A DNA stretch of 33,211 bases from Dethiobacter sp. (GTDB lineage: Bacteria; Bacillota; Dethiobacteria; DTU022; UBA8154). The notes beneath the pieces were generated by a model that searched no databases, was not told the DNA's origin, and worked only from the letters and a program-made list of their open reading frames with translations. Where the stretch lies: contig QZJM01000029.1 in the NCBI GenBank assembly GCA_003605065.1, positions 1-33,211 on the forward strand, written 5' to 3'. Below are positions 1 through 8,941 of the stretch, piece by piece. The position numbers and the translations under genes are program-made. The stretch's first letter is position 1, and every line of letters begins with the position of its first letter.

Positions 1-18
1 CCCCGCCGATTCTTCTTT

Positions 19-1986
19 TTACTTTTTCCAATATTGAAGGGCATTTTTCTTTAACTTGTTCCTGAACTGTTCCGTTGTTTTCGGTAACAGTTCATTTGTT
101 TCCCAGTCCAAAATAACCCCATACCTTCGGAATAGATCAATAAATTCTATTTCCCCTTTAAGATACTTTTCCCTGACAAGAGAAGGATCTTCTTCCAGCC
201 AGCCGGCACGGTGTTCTTTAATAGACGCCCTTTCTTTAGCGCTGGCATCCTTATCCACTTCGTACTGGCACAGATCCTCGTCGATTACCCTGATGATTAC
301 ACCGTAATCCTTGCGGGCTCTTTCTACAGTAACATAACCATCGATAACATCCTCAAGAACCCTGGCAAGATCCCGTTCCATAGGATCCCCAAGGCCGCCG
401 CCGCCCTGCGAGGGACGAACAAAGCTTTCACCTCGTTTTACAGGATAGTTGGAGAAAACGGCCCCCAGGTATTTTTCTATTTCCGTATCCGGATTTAACC
501 GGACTCCGTGAGGATACGAGGGAAGCCCCCCGGATACTCCCATGTTGATAGCCCGCGCCCTATCACAGCAGTATGACATCACGGAGCGGTCTACAAGCCC
601 CAGAGTCCCACCTTTCACCACCCCACAGCCTCCACGATATTTACCAGGTCCCCCCGAATCCACAAGAATTTCATGTCTGGAGGTAACAACCGGGGTCAGG
701 CGCTCCTGGCCTTCACAGGGTTGAACTGTTAATCCGACACCAAACATGGGAGCCGAACAGTTGGAACCATCGCGATCCCAACGGGCCCCATGGCCTCCGG
801 CCATCCAGTCGTACCACATAAAATGGTAATTATAACCGGGTCGGTTATCCCAGCCTCCGATTAAGAGATACTCAAGGTTAAAACAGGGAGCCATAGCCCT
901 TTCTGGCATAATATTTGACCATATTTCAAATATCGCATTCATAATCTTCTCATATGCACCTGAACAGAAACCAGTGACCGCAATAGGCCAGGGAGCGTTA
1001 ACCACTGTCCCCTCGGGTAAATTAGCCGTAACAACCCTGTAAAACCCGGAACTTAATGGTATATCCGGGAAAAGCATTTTTGTCCCGGCAATGACCGCCG
1101 AATATGCGGAACCAAAAGTAGCGTTAAGAAAACACCCGATATAAGGGTGGGATCCCTCCAGATCATAATGAAGGTGACCATCTTTTATCGTTAAAGAGAC
1201 CCTTATAGGAATTAAACCTTCACCCACATCAGGGTCCATATCGATGTAATCCTCGGCAATCCAGGTTCCTTCGGGGAGTTCTTTTATGCGTGCTCTGGTA
1301 ATCCGTTCAACATAATTCTTACATTCCTCAAATGCCTGAAGGACTGTGTCCTTACCATATTTTTCCAAAAGACGAAGAAGCTGCTGTTCCCCTACCCTGG
1401 TAGCTTCAGCCTGTGCTCTCATATCCCCGAGACGGTCTTCCGGTCCCCTCATATTGGAAACGAGAAGATTGGCCACATCTTCCCGGTAGACTCCTTTTTC
1501 CCAGAGCTTAATCGGGGGAATACGCAGGCCTTCTCCATAGTGTTCTTTAGCGCGAATATCAAAAGATCCCGGGACGGAACCGCCAACATCGGCCCAATGA
1601 CCATTACACTGCATAAAAGCTATCAACTCGCCATCAAAAAACACCGGCCTGATTATTCTTACATCACAAAAATGGGTGCCGCCGGCATAAGGATCATTGA
1701 CAGCAAATACATCTCCGGGGTTGATATTGCCCTTAAATGCATTGATCACTGATTTTGCCGTAAAGTGGAGCGTGCCAACATGAACTGCGATATCCCAGCT
1801 TCCCTGCATTACCGTATCTCCTTCACTGTCATTAAGACAGCAGCTGAAATCACGGCAGTAGATAACAAATGAATAACATGTCCGCAGGATCTGTTCCGCC
1901 ATCTGGTCTACCAGGTTAATAAATCCATTTTTCAGAACCTCAAATGTTACGGGATCGAGTTCTCTGGAAAATTTTTCAGATTTCAT
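19..1986 (-). CDS. Hydantoinase B / oxoprolinase family protein (HyuB-like)
   Basis: This 655-residue protein belongs to the HyuB family, the second subunit of ATP-dependent hydantoinases, 5-oxoprolinases, caprolactamase (CapB) and acetone/acetophenone carboxylases. The family hallmark NDPYAGGTHFCDV lies at residues 97-109, and the usual C-terminal glycine-rich block ending GLGDPMERD is near residue 530. Full length is normal for the family. Its ATG overlaps the hyuA stop by 4 bp (ATGA), so the two subunits are translationally coupled, as expected for a heteromer. In the family HyuA activates the substrate with ATP and HyuB helps complete ring opening or carboxylation. It is the last gene of the sigma-54-driven operon. 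The family call is firm. The substrate is not determined, though the neighbours favour a cyclic amide. Confidence 0.93.
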   Translation of the reverse strand: MKSEKFSRELDPVTFEVLKNGFINLVDQMAEQILRTCYSFVIYCRDFSCCLNDSEGDTVMQGSWDIAVHVGTLHFTAKSVINAFKGNINPGDVFAVNDPYAGGTHFCDVRIIRPVFFDGELIAFMQCNGHWADVGGSVPGSFDIRAKEHYGEGLRIPPIKLWEKGVYREDVANLLVSNMRGPEDRLGDMRAQAEATRVGEQQLLRLLEKYGKDTVLQAFEECKNYVERITRARIKELPEGTWIAEDYIDMDPDVGEGLIPIRVSLTIKDGHLHYDLEGSHPYIGCFLNATFGSAYSAVIAGTKMLFPDIPLSSGFYRVVTANLPEGTVVNAPWPIAVTGFCSGAYEKIMNAIFEIWSNIMPERAMAPCFNLEYLLIGGWDNRPGYNYHFMWYDWMAGGHGARWDRDGSNCSAPMFGVGLTVQPCEGQERLTPVVTSRHEILVDSGGPGKYRGGCGVVKGGTLGLVDRSVMSYCCDRARAINMGVSGGLPSYPHGVRLNPDTEIEKYLGAVFSNYPVKRGESFVRPSQGGGGLGDPMERDLARVLEDVIDGYVTVERARKDYGVIIRVIDEDLCQYEVDKDASAKERASIKEHRAGWLEEDPSLVREKYLKGEIEFIDLFRRYGVILDWETNELLPKTTEQFRNKLKKNALQYWKK

Positions 1987-4025
1987 TTTTTATCACCTCT
2001 TACGTCGATAATGATATTGAGATAATCATCCACCCGTGCTGTAAGTCCTGGCGGAATTACTGTTGTGGAATCAAACTGCTCTACGATGGCCGGTCCTTTG
2101 AAAACTGCTCCCGCGGGAATTTTCTCACGTTCATAAACTTCAGTATCGGTAAAACCGTTTGTTGCTTCAAAAAAAACAGGCCGAACTTCTTTTAAAGCGC
2201 TCTCTAACGATCCTAAACGTTCCACTTTAGGCAAATCCGGTTTTAACGCCTTACCTGTAGCAACTATCCTCAAGCCATAAATCTCTATCCCTTTACTCCT
2301 GTCCAAAAAAGCAAACTCCCTGTTATGTTCCTGGTGAAACCTTTCCAGCATGTTTTCCAGGTTATCTACCGGAGACGGGCAATCAATTGATAGTGAACGC
2401 CACTGACCCATGTAGCGCATATCAAGATATCGTTTAATTACCCTGGATTCCTGTGGTATTGATTCCACATCCAACCGCTCGTGAGCATCCTTTTCCATGG
2501 CAAGAAACTCGTTTTCCAGTTCTACTAAATCTACTTGCGAAGTATTTACAAGGTAGTTTTTAGCCAGGTCATGCCTGATATCTACCATCAGGCATCCCAT
2601 AGCGGAAGTAATCCCGGGGAAACGAGGGATAATAACCGTGGGAATTTCCATTTCCTGCGCAAGGAAAACAGCATGAAGGGGACCGGCGCCACCAAATGCT
2701 ACCAGGGCTACCTCCCTGGGGTCATAACCCCTTCTGATGGAAACCAGCCTTAAAGCATCACACATATTAGCATTGGCTACTTTAATGATGGCCAGCGCAG
2801 CCTCAATATGGTTCATACCAAGGGGTTTCGCAATTTTTTCAATAGCTTGTTCAGCCGCATCTTTTCTCAAATCCATCGCTCCACCGATCAAACAATTCCC
2901 GAGGCGTCCGAGTAAAAGGTTGGCATCAGTATTGGTTGGTTCTTCCCCTACCGTAGGATAACAGGCCGGTCCGGGGTCAGCACCCGCACTCTGGGGACCA
3001 TTGCGCAAAGAGCCCCCTTCATCGATCCAGGCAAGGCTTCCTCCCCCCGCTCCGATTGTCACCAGTTCAATTGCGGGAAAAAGAATAGGGTAACCAAACT
3101 CCACGTACCACTGGTAGCTCGTCCTTAACTCATGCTCATGCATAAAAGAAATATCAGCACTGGTGCCACCCATATCAAGACCGATGGCGCTGGGAAAGCC
3201 GCATAATTCAGAGATATATTTCATGGCACAGGCTCCGGCGCAAGGACCTGAAGTTCCCACCCGGGCTGAATAACTTCTTATTGTCGTGGCGGTCATCACA
3301 CCGCCTCCGGAGTGTAAGATAAGAACGTCCCCCACATAGCCCATTTCCCGTAGTTTTTTGTCCAGCCTTTCCATGTAATCACCGATCACAGGTCCTAGGC
3401 AGGCATTGATAATAGCTGTACTAAAGCGTTCATGCTCAAAGATTTCGGATATTGTTTCACTGGAAGTACAGATAAAGACTCCCGGCAGCTCTTCTTCCAG
3501 TATCTTTTTCATTTCTAACTCATTTTCAGGGTTAATATAAGAATTAATAAAACAAACCGCTACGGCTTTCATCCCCCGTTTCCGGAAAAGATCAGCCACC
3601 TTAAGGGCGTCTTCCCGGTTCAAAGGAGCTAAAACATCTCCGCCATAATCAACACGCTCTTCGACCTCAAGCCGGTCCCTTCGCGGTATATACGGCGGGG
3701 CAACATCTTTATAGGGATCCCAGAGATCGGGTTTTTCTGCTCTTCTAATTTCGTTTACATCTCTAAATCCTTTGGTAAAGACGGCACCGGTGCGAGGATG
3801 GGTGCGCGTAATAAGAGCATTCGTGGCAACAGTTGTCCCGTGAGAAAAGAGGCTTACGTCTTTCATATTAATTCCGGCTACTTTCAAATTGTTCAGAATA
3901 CCTTCTTCGGGATTTGTCGGAACCGAAGGCACCTTTGTAATGCTTATTTCTCCAGTTTCTTCGTTATAAATGAAACCATCAGTAAAAGTTCCTCCTACGT
4001 CAATTGCAACCCTGTACTTAGGCAT
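1983..4025 (-). CDS. Hydantoinase A / oxoprolinase family protein (HyuA-like)
   Basis: This 680-residue protein is the ATP-binding subunit of the hydantoinase/oxoprolinase/acetone carboxylase family. It has the actin-like phosphate-binding motif DVGGTFTDG at residues 9-17, LDMGGTSADISF near residue 285 and GAGGGSLAWID near residue 325, so the ASKHA-fold nucleotide site is intact. Length matches HyuA and CapA proteins. A GGGGAG ribosome binding site precedes the ATG. It pairs with the overlapping hyuB. About 130 bp without an obvious terminator separate it from the upstream small gene, so it is probably in the same transcript. ATP-dependent hydantoinase, 5-oxoprolinase, lactamase and acetone-carboxylase members cannot be told apart by eye. 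Confidence 0.93.
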   Translation of the reverse strand: MPKYRVAIDVGGTFTDGFIYNEETGEISITKVPSVPTNPEEGILNNLKVAGINMKDVSLFSHGTTVATNALITRTHPRTGAVFTKGFRDVNEIRRAEKPDLWDPYKDVAPPYIPRRDRLEVEERVDYGGDVLAPLNREDALKVADLFRKRGMKAVAVCFINSYINPENELEMKKILEEELPGVFICTSSETISEIFEHERFSTAIINACLGPVIGDYMERLDKKLREMGYVGDVLILHSGGGVMTATTIRSYSARVGTSGPCAGACAMKYISELCGFPSAIGLDMGGTSADISFMHEHELRTSYQWYVEFGYPILFPAIELVTIGAGGGSLAWIDEGGSLRNGPQSAGADPGPACYPTVGEEPTNTDANLLLGRLGNCLIGGAMDLRKDAAEQAIEKIAKPLGMNHIEAALAIIKVANANMCDALRLVSIRRGYDPREVALVAFGGAGPLHAVFLAQEMEIPTVIIPRFPGITSAMGCLMVDIRHDLAKNYLVNTSQVDLVELENEFLAMEKDAHERLDVESIPQESRVIKRYLDMRYMGQWRSLSIDCPSPVDNLENMLERFHQEHNREFAFLDRSKGIEIYGLRIVATGKALKPDLPKVERLGSLESALKEVRPVFFEATNGFTDTEVYEREKIPAGAVFKGPAIVEQFDSTTVIPPGLTARVDDYLNIIIDVRGDKK

Positions 4026-4154
4026 TTTTTCTCCCCTTCCCTTTGAAAATTAGTATTGTTATTTGGCAACAGCTATTGTTATCATGAACTGTCTGGCTCT
4101 TAATGTAACACCCCTTTCTTTGTTTTGCCCGTTAAAAAAAATAAGTATATCTTA

Positions 4155-4436
4155 CTAATCCTCTTTCAGCCTTCTGATCTCAAAAATAGCAGGGCAGGAC
4201 CTGTCTGGACACTGCAAAACAAACCTCCCGTCAGTAAAACCGAACCTCTCCGGTGGAACCCTGAACCTCGCAGAGATAATATAGGGATAAATAGCCTGCA
4301 GCGCTGTCATGCAAACAACATCGCACTCCTTTAAATTCAACATGGGACCGTTTAAAACTACCCTGCTTCCTGAAGGGACTCTGGAACAAGAAGAATCCAC
4401 GCAGATAATTTCAATATCTTCCTCGTTGTAAGACAT
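4155..4436 (-). CDS. Small TIGR04076-like family protein
   Basis: This 93-residue protein carries the pattern I associate with the TIGR04076 family: a cysteine just before a QAIYPYI segment (VCMTALQAIYPYI, about residues 40-53) and a C-terminal CPDRSCPAIFEIRRL block. Family function is unknown. The paired cysteines (VC near residue 41, CPDRSC near residue 76) could bind metal, but that is a guess. It has no signal peptide or membrane segment. It lies 27 bp downstream of the LamB/YcsF gene and 129 bp upstream of hyuA in the same direction, so it is part of the lactam/hydantoin operon. The Shine-Dalgarno (GGGAAGG) is rather far from the ATG, so the start is less certain than for its neighbours. 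Confidence 0.7.
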   Translation of the reverse strand: MSYNEEDIEIICVDSSCSRVPSGSRVVLNGPMLNLKECDVVCMTALQAIYPYIISARFRVPPERFGFTDGRFVLQCPDRSCPAIFEIRRLKED

Positions 4437-4463
4437 TCGAATGTCACGACCTTCCCTATCCCT

Positions 4464-5237
4464 TTAAATAAAATTTTTCACCGCTGTTATCTCGATATTT
4501 TCTTTGCTTAAAATTTCATGCACCGCTGCAAAAAATTCAAGAGCCTGGGGTGTGTCGCTATGGATACATACAGATTCAGCCTGGAGATCTATTTCTTTTC
4601 CGGTAACAGCGGCCACTTTGTTCTCTTTTACAACCCTGGCGATACGCCTGGCCATTGCTTCGGGAGAGCCCCCGATATCACCGAGGTTAAATTTGAAAAC
4701 GAGAACACCATTTTCCCGGGTACCGCGGTCTCCATAAAATTCGTTAATAACCTTAAGGCCCATTTCCTTGGCCACGTCATAGGTCACAAAAGCGCGGTGT
4801 GTAAACAGGATAAGGTTTTTATCCAATTCCATTATGGCCTCTACAATGGCTTCCGAAAGAGCCCTGTCTTCACCAGCCATCATATACATCTGGCCGTGCG
4901 GCTTGATATGCTGTAAATCAACTCCCAAGGACCTGCCATAACCCCAGAGCGCCCCTACCTGGTAAGTAACATAATCCTTTACCTGCTGGGGTGTGCACTC
5001 CATACGCCTTCTCCCAAAGCCGATCAAATCGGGGAAACCTACATGAGCCCCTACGGCCACGTTGTGCTCTTTTGCCAGTTGAACCGTATACCTCATGACA
5101 TGCGGGTCTCCGGCATGAAAACCGCAGGCAATATTTGCAGAGGTAATGTATTTCATGATCTTATCATCCGGGTAAACCTTGTAGAGGCCAAAGTTTTCAC
5201 CCATATCGCAATTAAGATCCACAAATTTTCTGGTCAA
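4464..5237 (-). CDS. pxpA: LamB/YcsF family protein, 5-oxoprolinase subunit A-like
   Basis: This 257-residue LamB/YcsF protein is the homologue of PxpA, the subunit that in bacteria opens the 5-oxoproline ring together with PxpB and PxpC. The N-terminal DLNCDMGENFG (residues 7-17), ANIACGFHAGDP (34-45) and HIKPHG (110-115) blocks are the conserved family motifs that line the presumed active site. Length is normal. Its ATG overlaps the biotin carboxylase stop by 4 bp. Here pxpA travels with a biotin carboxylase and a biotin carrier as well as PxpB/C homologues, so the complete machine may carboxylate the amide before hydrolysis, as urea carboxylase does. 5-Oxoproline is the default substrate, and another lactam is possible. 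Confidence 0.9.
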   Translation of the reverse strand: MTRKFVDLNCDMGENFGLYKVYPDDKIMKYITSANIACGFHAGDPHVMRYTVQLAKEHNVAVGAHVGFPDLIGFGRRRMECTPQQVKDYVTYQVGALWGYGRSLGVDLQHIKPHGQMYMMAGEDRALSEAIVEAIMELDKNLILFTHRAFVTYDVAKEMGLKVINEFYGDRGTRENGVLVFKFNLGDIGGSPEAMARRIARVVKENKVAAVTGKEIDLQAESVCIHSDTPQALEFFAAVHEILSKENIEITAVKNFI

Positions 5238-6595
5238 TTTTTCTCACACCCTTCTTTAAGTAATTCCTCGAGAAACGAGGTATTAAAGTCACCTTCAACA
5301 TACTCCTTGCTTGCCAGAATCTTCAGGTTTAAGGGAATTGTCGTCTTAATGCCATCTATTTGAAAAGCAGCTAATGCCTCTTCTAAATGGCGAATAGCTT
5401 CCAGGCGGGTTATATCCCAGGCAATAACCTTGGCAATTAAAGGATCATAATAAGGTGAAACAAGAGAACCTTCTCCAATGGCATGGTCAATCCGGAGGTA
5501 CCTGCTATTCATCTCAGGAAACTGCAACCTGGAGATTTTCCCTGGGGAGGGAGAAAATGAGACCGGATCTTCAGCATAAACCCTTGCCTCGATGGCATGC
5601 CCCTCTAGGATGATGTCCTCCTGGTTCATGGGAAGCTTCTCCCCCGCGGCGATTTCTAACTGGCATTTAACTAGATCTATTCCTGTTAAAAATTCTGTTA
5701 CCGGATGCTCGACTTGCAGCCTGGCATTCACCTCCATAAAGTAAAATTCTCCCTCCTCTGACCTGAGAAATTCCATTGTTCCTGCTCCTTCATACCCCAT
5801 GGTCACAACCAGTTTTCTTGTATACTCGTAAAGATTCTGGCGCTCTTTTTCTCCCACTACTGGAGAAGGAGATTCTTCAATAATTTTCTGGTGCCTCCTC
5901 TGGATAGAGCATTCCCTTTCACCCAGGCAAATACATTTACCGGAACTATCAGAAAGAAACTGGATCTCTATATGCCTTGGATTAACAACCTGTGTCTCCA
6001 GGTAGCAATCAGGAGAACCAAAAGCAACCATTCCTATACGTAAAACCCGTTCCCATACATCCCTGATCTGTCTTGTGTCGCGGATAACTTCAATACCTTT
6101 TCCGCCTCCCCCTTTATCAAGTTTGAGAAAAGCGGGAATTCCAATTTCATCGATAACTTTATTAAGTTCATTTAAGCTCCGGACAGGGGTTACCGTCCCC
6201 GGTATAATCGGTACGTTTACCCTGGAAGCGATTTCACGGCAATAACATTTTGATTCAATAGCTTTCATCACGTCAGGTGGCGGGCCTACCCACGTTACAC
6301 CGCTGGAAACAACTGCTTCAGCAAAAGAATAATTTTCAGACAAAAAGCCATAACCGGGATGAACCGCATCAACCCCCGCTTTTTTGAAAACATTAATAAT
6401 TGCCTCAATATTAAGATAGCTCTTTAAAGGATTTGCCGGACCAATGTTATATGTTTCATCTGCTTCCCGTAAATAAAAAGCATTCTTATCGGCATCAGAG
6501 TAAACGGCAACGGTTTTTATATTAAGCTCCCGGCATGTCTTTATAATCCTCCTGGCAATTTCTCCTCTGTTTGCTATTAATAATTTTCTAAACAT
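5234..6595 (-). CDS. accC: Biotin carboxylase subunit (AccC-like)
   Basis: This is a 453-residue ATP-grasp biotin carboxylase. It shows the N-terminal LIANRGEIARRIIKTCREL segment, HPGYGFLSEN, the glycine-rich ATP loop KLDKGGGGKG near residue 160, the catalytic EVNARLQVEHPVTE near residue 290 and EARVYAEDP. Length is that of stand-alone AccC. It uses ATP and bicarbonate to carboxylate biotin on the carrier encoded 3 bp upstream. Because it sits between a biotin carrier and PxpA/B/C homologues and not beside accA/accD, it probably serves the amide-directed carboxyltransferase here and not fatty acid synthesis. That role is inferred from context; the enzymatic half-reaction is firm. The symbol denotes the family. 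Confidence 0.93.
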   Translation of the reverse strand: MFRKLLIANRGEIARRIIKTCRELNIKTVAVYSDADKNAFYLREADETYNIGPANPLKSYLNIEAIINVFKKAGVDAVHPGYGFLSENYSFAEAVVSSGVTWVGPPPDVMKAIESKCYCREIASRVNVPIIPGTVTPVRSLNELNKVIDEIGIPAFLKLDKGGGGKGIEVIRDTRQIRDVWERVLRIGMVAFGSPDCYLETQVVNPRHIEIQFLSDSSGKCICLGERECSIQRRHQKIIEESPSPVVGEKERQNLYEYTRKLVVTMGYEGAGTMEFLRSEEGEFYFMEVNARLQVEHPVTEFLTGIDLVKCQLEIAAGEKLPMNQEDIILEGHAIEARVYAEDPVSFSPSPGKISRLQFPEMNSRYLRIDHAIGEGSLVSPYYDPLIAKVIAWDITRLEAIRHLEEALAAFQIDGIKTTIPLNLKILASKEYVEGDFNTSFLEELLKEGCEKN

Positions 6596-6598
6596 AGC

Positions 6599-6829
6599 CT
6601 ATTTTACCTCACCCAGATCAAGTATTATCATAGGGCTGCCAACATCCATTTCGTCCCACTCTTTAACAAGTACTTGTTTTACCTTCCCTTCATACTCTGA
6701 GATAACTGCCAATTCATTTTTCATACAATTTATGACAGCAACAGTTTGCCCCTTTGCAATCTGTTCTCCTTCAATTGCCACAACCCTGGCAACCAGTCCG
6801 GGCATATGTGCATTTATTGTTGCTTCCAT
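6599..6829 (-). CDS. Small biotin carrier protein (biotinyl domain only)
   Basis: This 76-residue protein is a single biotinyl/lipoyl beta-barrel domain. I start it at the ATG at 6829, which has a good GGGAG site 8 nt upstream. A longer frame reaching 6886 would overlap the previous gene and adds a basic tail unlike the family. The probable biotinylated lysine is K37 in INCMKNEL. The canonical motif is AMKM, so alanine is replaced by cysteine and the second methionine by asparagine. The AHMPG and AKGQTV segments match the fold. It lacks the long N-terminal linker of fatty-acid AccB. It lies 3 bp from the biotin carboxylase gene and presumably shuttles carboxyl groups to the carboxyltransferase encoded upstream. 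Confidence 0.87.
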   Translation of the reverse strand: MEATINAHMPGLVARVVAIEGEQIAKGQTVAVINCMKNELAVISEYEGKVKQVLVKEWDEMDVGSPMIILDLGEVK

Positions 6830-6866
6830 GTTTTTATCTCTCCCTTCATGTTCATATTTAGAAATT

Positions 6867-7853
6867 TTACTCCAGCGACTCCTCACAAAAAAGAGCCCCT
6901 TGTTTCTGAGTTGCCTCTACGGCCTCCTCCTGGGTAGAGGGAATGAACTTAGCAAAATCCTTGCCAGGTATTCCCTGTCCGATCTTCCATAAATCAGTCT
7001 TGATTACACTCAAGGCACACATGTAACCTCCTAGTGTCGGACCATCGAGGACAAGAAGAACGGGAGTATTACCACAAATATTCAGAGCACCAGGCATGGC
7101 ATAGGCATGATCCACAATATTGGAAGGATGGCTTCCCCCATCTCCTCCATCTTTCCTGGCAAAAAAATTAACGTCTTTAATTTCTTCCAACCGGTAAGCC
7201 GAGCGGTTAGAGGTGTGCAGGATCTTAAATGCATGTGTAAAAAGATAATCCATTCCTTCTTCCGTAACATAATCTGGAGATGTATTGGTGCCTGGAATAG
7301 CTCTTAAATGCCACTCCCTTGCATATTCAGGAATAACTTCTTTTTTTAGTTTCCGCCCCGCAAGGCTGTCGAGTTCCTTTGAAGACCTGCCAAACGGGAG
7401 TACATCTCCCCGCTGCAGCTTACGGCCCTCAAAACCTCCATAACTGCCGAACAAACAGGTTGATTTACTGCCAAGGTAAAAGGGAACATCAATTCCTCCG
7501 GCCACACCGATATAAGCTCTAAAGCTGAACTCTCCAAAATGAGAGAGCTTCAAAATATCTCCCTTGCTGATTTTGATCGATTCCCACATAGGAACAGCTT
7601 CATTATTAATTGCAGGCTTCATATCAGTACCGGTAACACTGATAACAGCGTCAACACCGAATTCCGCTTCAAAATAACCTCCTGCGACTTCTAGGCCAGC
7701 TTCGCCGGGGGGATTACCCACCAGCAAATTAGCAAACCTCAAAGCAACGTTATCCATGGCACCCGCCGTTGCCATCCCCTTGCCCAGATAACCTAACCTT
7801 CCAGGCCAGTCTTCAACCAGGGTTTCTATGCCGCTATTAATAACTCTGAGCAT
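6867..7853 (-). CDS. pxpC: Biotin-dependent carboxyltransferase family protein (KipA/PxpC-like)
   Basis: This 328-residue member of the KipA/allophanate-hydrolase-subunit-2 family is homologous to PxpC and to half of the carboxyltransferase domain of urea carboxylase. The N-terminal block WPGRLGYLGKGMATAGAMDN (about residues 18-37), followed by AN-LVGNP, is the typical family opening. DGPTLGGYMC near residue 275 is the conserved C-terminal block. It follows its PxpB-like partner by 41 bp, and the biotin carrier gene follows. The co-encoded carrier and biotin carboxylase suggest that here the subunit really handles carboxybiotin. In many PxpABC systems no carrier gene is adjacent. Confidence 0.9.
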   Translation of the reverse strand: MLRVINSGIETLVEDWPGRLGYLGKGMATAGAMDNVALRFANLLVGNPPGEAGLEVAGGYFEAEFGVDAVISVTGTDMKPAINNEAVPMWESIKISKGDILKLSHFGEFSFRAYIGVAGGIDVPFYLGSKSTCLFGSYGGFEGRKLQRGDVLPFGRSSKELDSLAGRKLKKEVIPEYAREWHLRAIPGTNTSPDYVTEEGMDYLFTHAFKILHTSNRSAYRLEEIKDVNFFARKDGGDGGSHPSNIVDHAYAMPGALNICGNTPVLLVLDGPTLGGYMCALSVIKTDLWKIGQGIPGKDFAKFIPSTQEEAVEATQKQGALFCEESLE

Positions 7854-7894
7854 CTAATATCCCCCTTAGTAATAATTTTTCACCGGTTTATACC

Positions 7895-8881
7895 TTAAAG
7901 GCGCGGAGCTTTCCTTGTACCTTCTTCCTGCTTTTTCTTTAGTTCTTTGATACCTTTTTGAACCTCGTCAGAATTAAAGAACTTAAGCCATTCCCTTACA
8001 GATATTTTCCCATCTCTTATCTCATAGACATAATCAGTCTCTTCATGAACATGCTTGTAAATATACAGGATTTCTTCTTCGGAAACCTCATGAAATTTTA
8101 TTCGATCAGCCGGCTTGTAAAGAAAAGGACTGTTCTTAAAGAGGGGATGTTTCTGCTTAAATTGGAATACCGGAATAGTCCTGCCGAAAAGTTGATACCC
8201 TCCCCCCGTTGGAGTTGTATAAGTAAAAATACACGGGCCTCCAATTCCAACCGTTCCTTCCGGGGTCCATGTTCTCGGAGGATTATACTTGGGGACAACA
8301 ATAGCACACCTGGGGTCCATAGGCCAGAAGAACCCGCCACCAGGCCAGAAGCCGCCTCCGCTATTGTACCATTCTGTTCCCAAGACCATTTTTTTTACTT
8401 CATCAACACTGACACCATTACACAAAGCGATATATTCCAGATTATAACCATTGATTACATTGGGAGCACCAGGACGCACTTCCTTAACATATTTTTCCAC
8501 TGATTTTTTTGTTTCGCTGTCTTCAAAAGCGATAGGCAATGAAATCAAACGTGAATCTAATTCAATATCATTTACATCAGCCACTGAAAGTTCGACTTCT
8601 TTAATTTTTTTAATAAGCTCTCTTACCGAAATTTTCTCCGGATCGAAATGAAAAAGGTTAGTCCGCAAACCGGGAACTGTTTCAATAAGGCCTTGACTTT
8701 TTTTGCCTAGAATAGTGTTGTTAACAGTAAGCATCCTGAAAGAATCAAGGAGAAAAGCCCTTTGTTCTCGTCCATACTCAACCTGCAAAAAGCCGTCTCC
8801 CGCCTGCCTGAACAGGATTTCCAAACGCCTTTCGTTTTCAGGCAAAGTATCTAAAATCACGTCATAATTTTTGGATAACAA
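7895..8881 (-). CDS. pxpB: Carboxyltransferase subunit, KipI/PxpB-like, with extended C-terminus
   Basis: This 328-residue protein is the KipI/PxpB (allophanate hydrolase subunit 1) homologue. The diagnostic block is NPPRTWTPEGTVGIGG, then CIFTYTTPTGGGYQLFGRTIP, matching the family pattern PR..VP.GSVGI and SPGGW.LIGRTP. Family members are usually about 220-290 residues. This one has an unusual glycine/tryptophan-rich insertion (SGGGFWPGGGFFWPMDP) and a charged C-terminal tail rich in lysine and glutamate. The start is TTG with an AAAGGAGGG site about 10 nt upstream. It is the first gene of the operon, 60 bp downstream of a consensus sigma-54 promoter. Confidence 0.88.
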   Translation of the reverse strand: MLSKNYDVILDTLPENERRLEILFRQAGDGFLQVEYGREQRAFLLDSFRMLTVNNTILGKKSQGLIETVPGLRTNLFHFDPEKISVRELIKKIKEVELSVADVNDIELDSRLISLPIAFEDSETKKSVEKYVKEVRPGAPNVINGYNLEYIALCNGVSVDEVKKMVLGTEWYNSGGGFWPGGGFFWPMDPRCAIVVPKYNPPRTWTPEGTVGIGGPCIFTYTTPTGGGYQLFGRTIPVFQFKQKHPLFKNSPFLYKPADRIKFHEVSEEEILYIYKHVHEETDYVYEIRDGKISVREWLKFFNSDEVQKGIKELKKKQEEGTRKAPRL

Positions 8882-8941
8882 TTTTAATAAACCCTCCTTT
8901 TACTGAACGACATTATTGTTTTCTTTTTTATTATTTAAAGG

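Noticed and set aside
6830-6886. N-terminal extension of the biotin carrier to a start at 6886
   Set aside because: It would overlap the preceding stop and lacks a good ribosome site, whereas the ATG at 6829 has GGGAG at normal spacing and matches the domain start.
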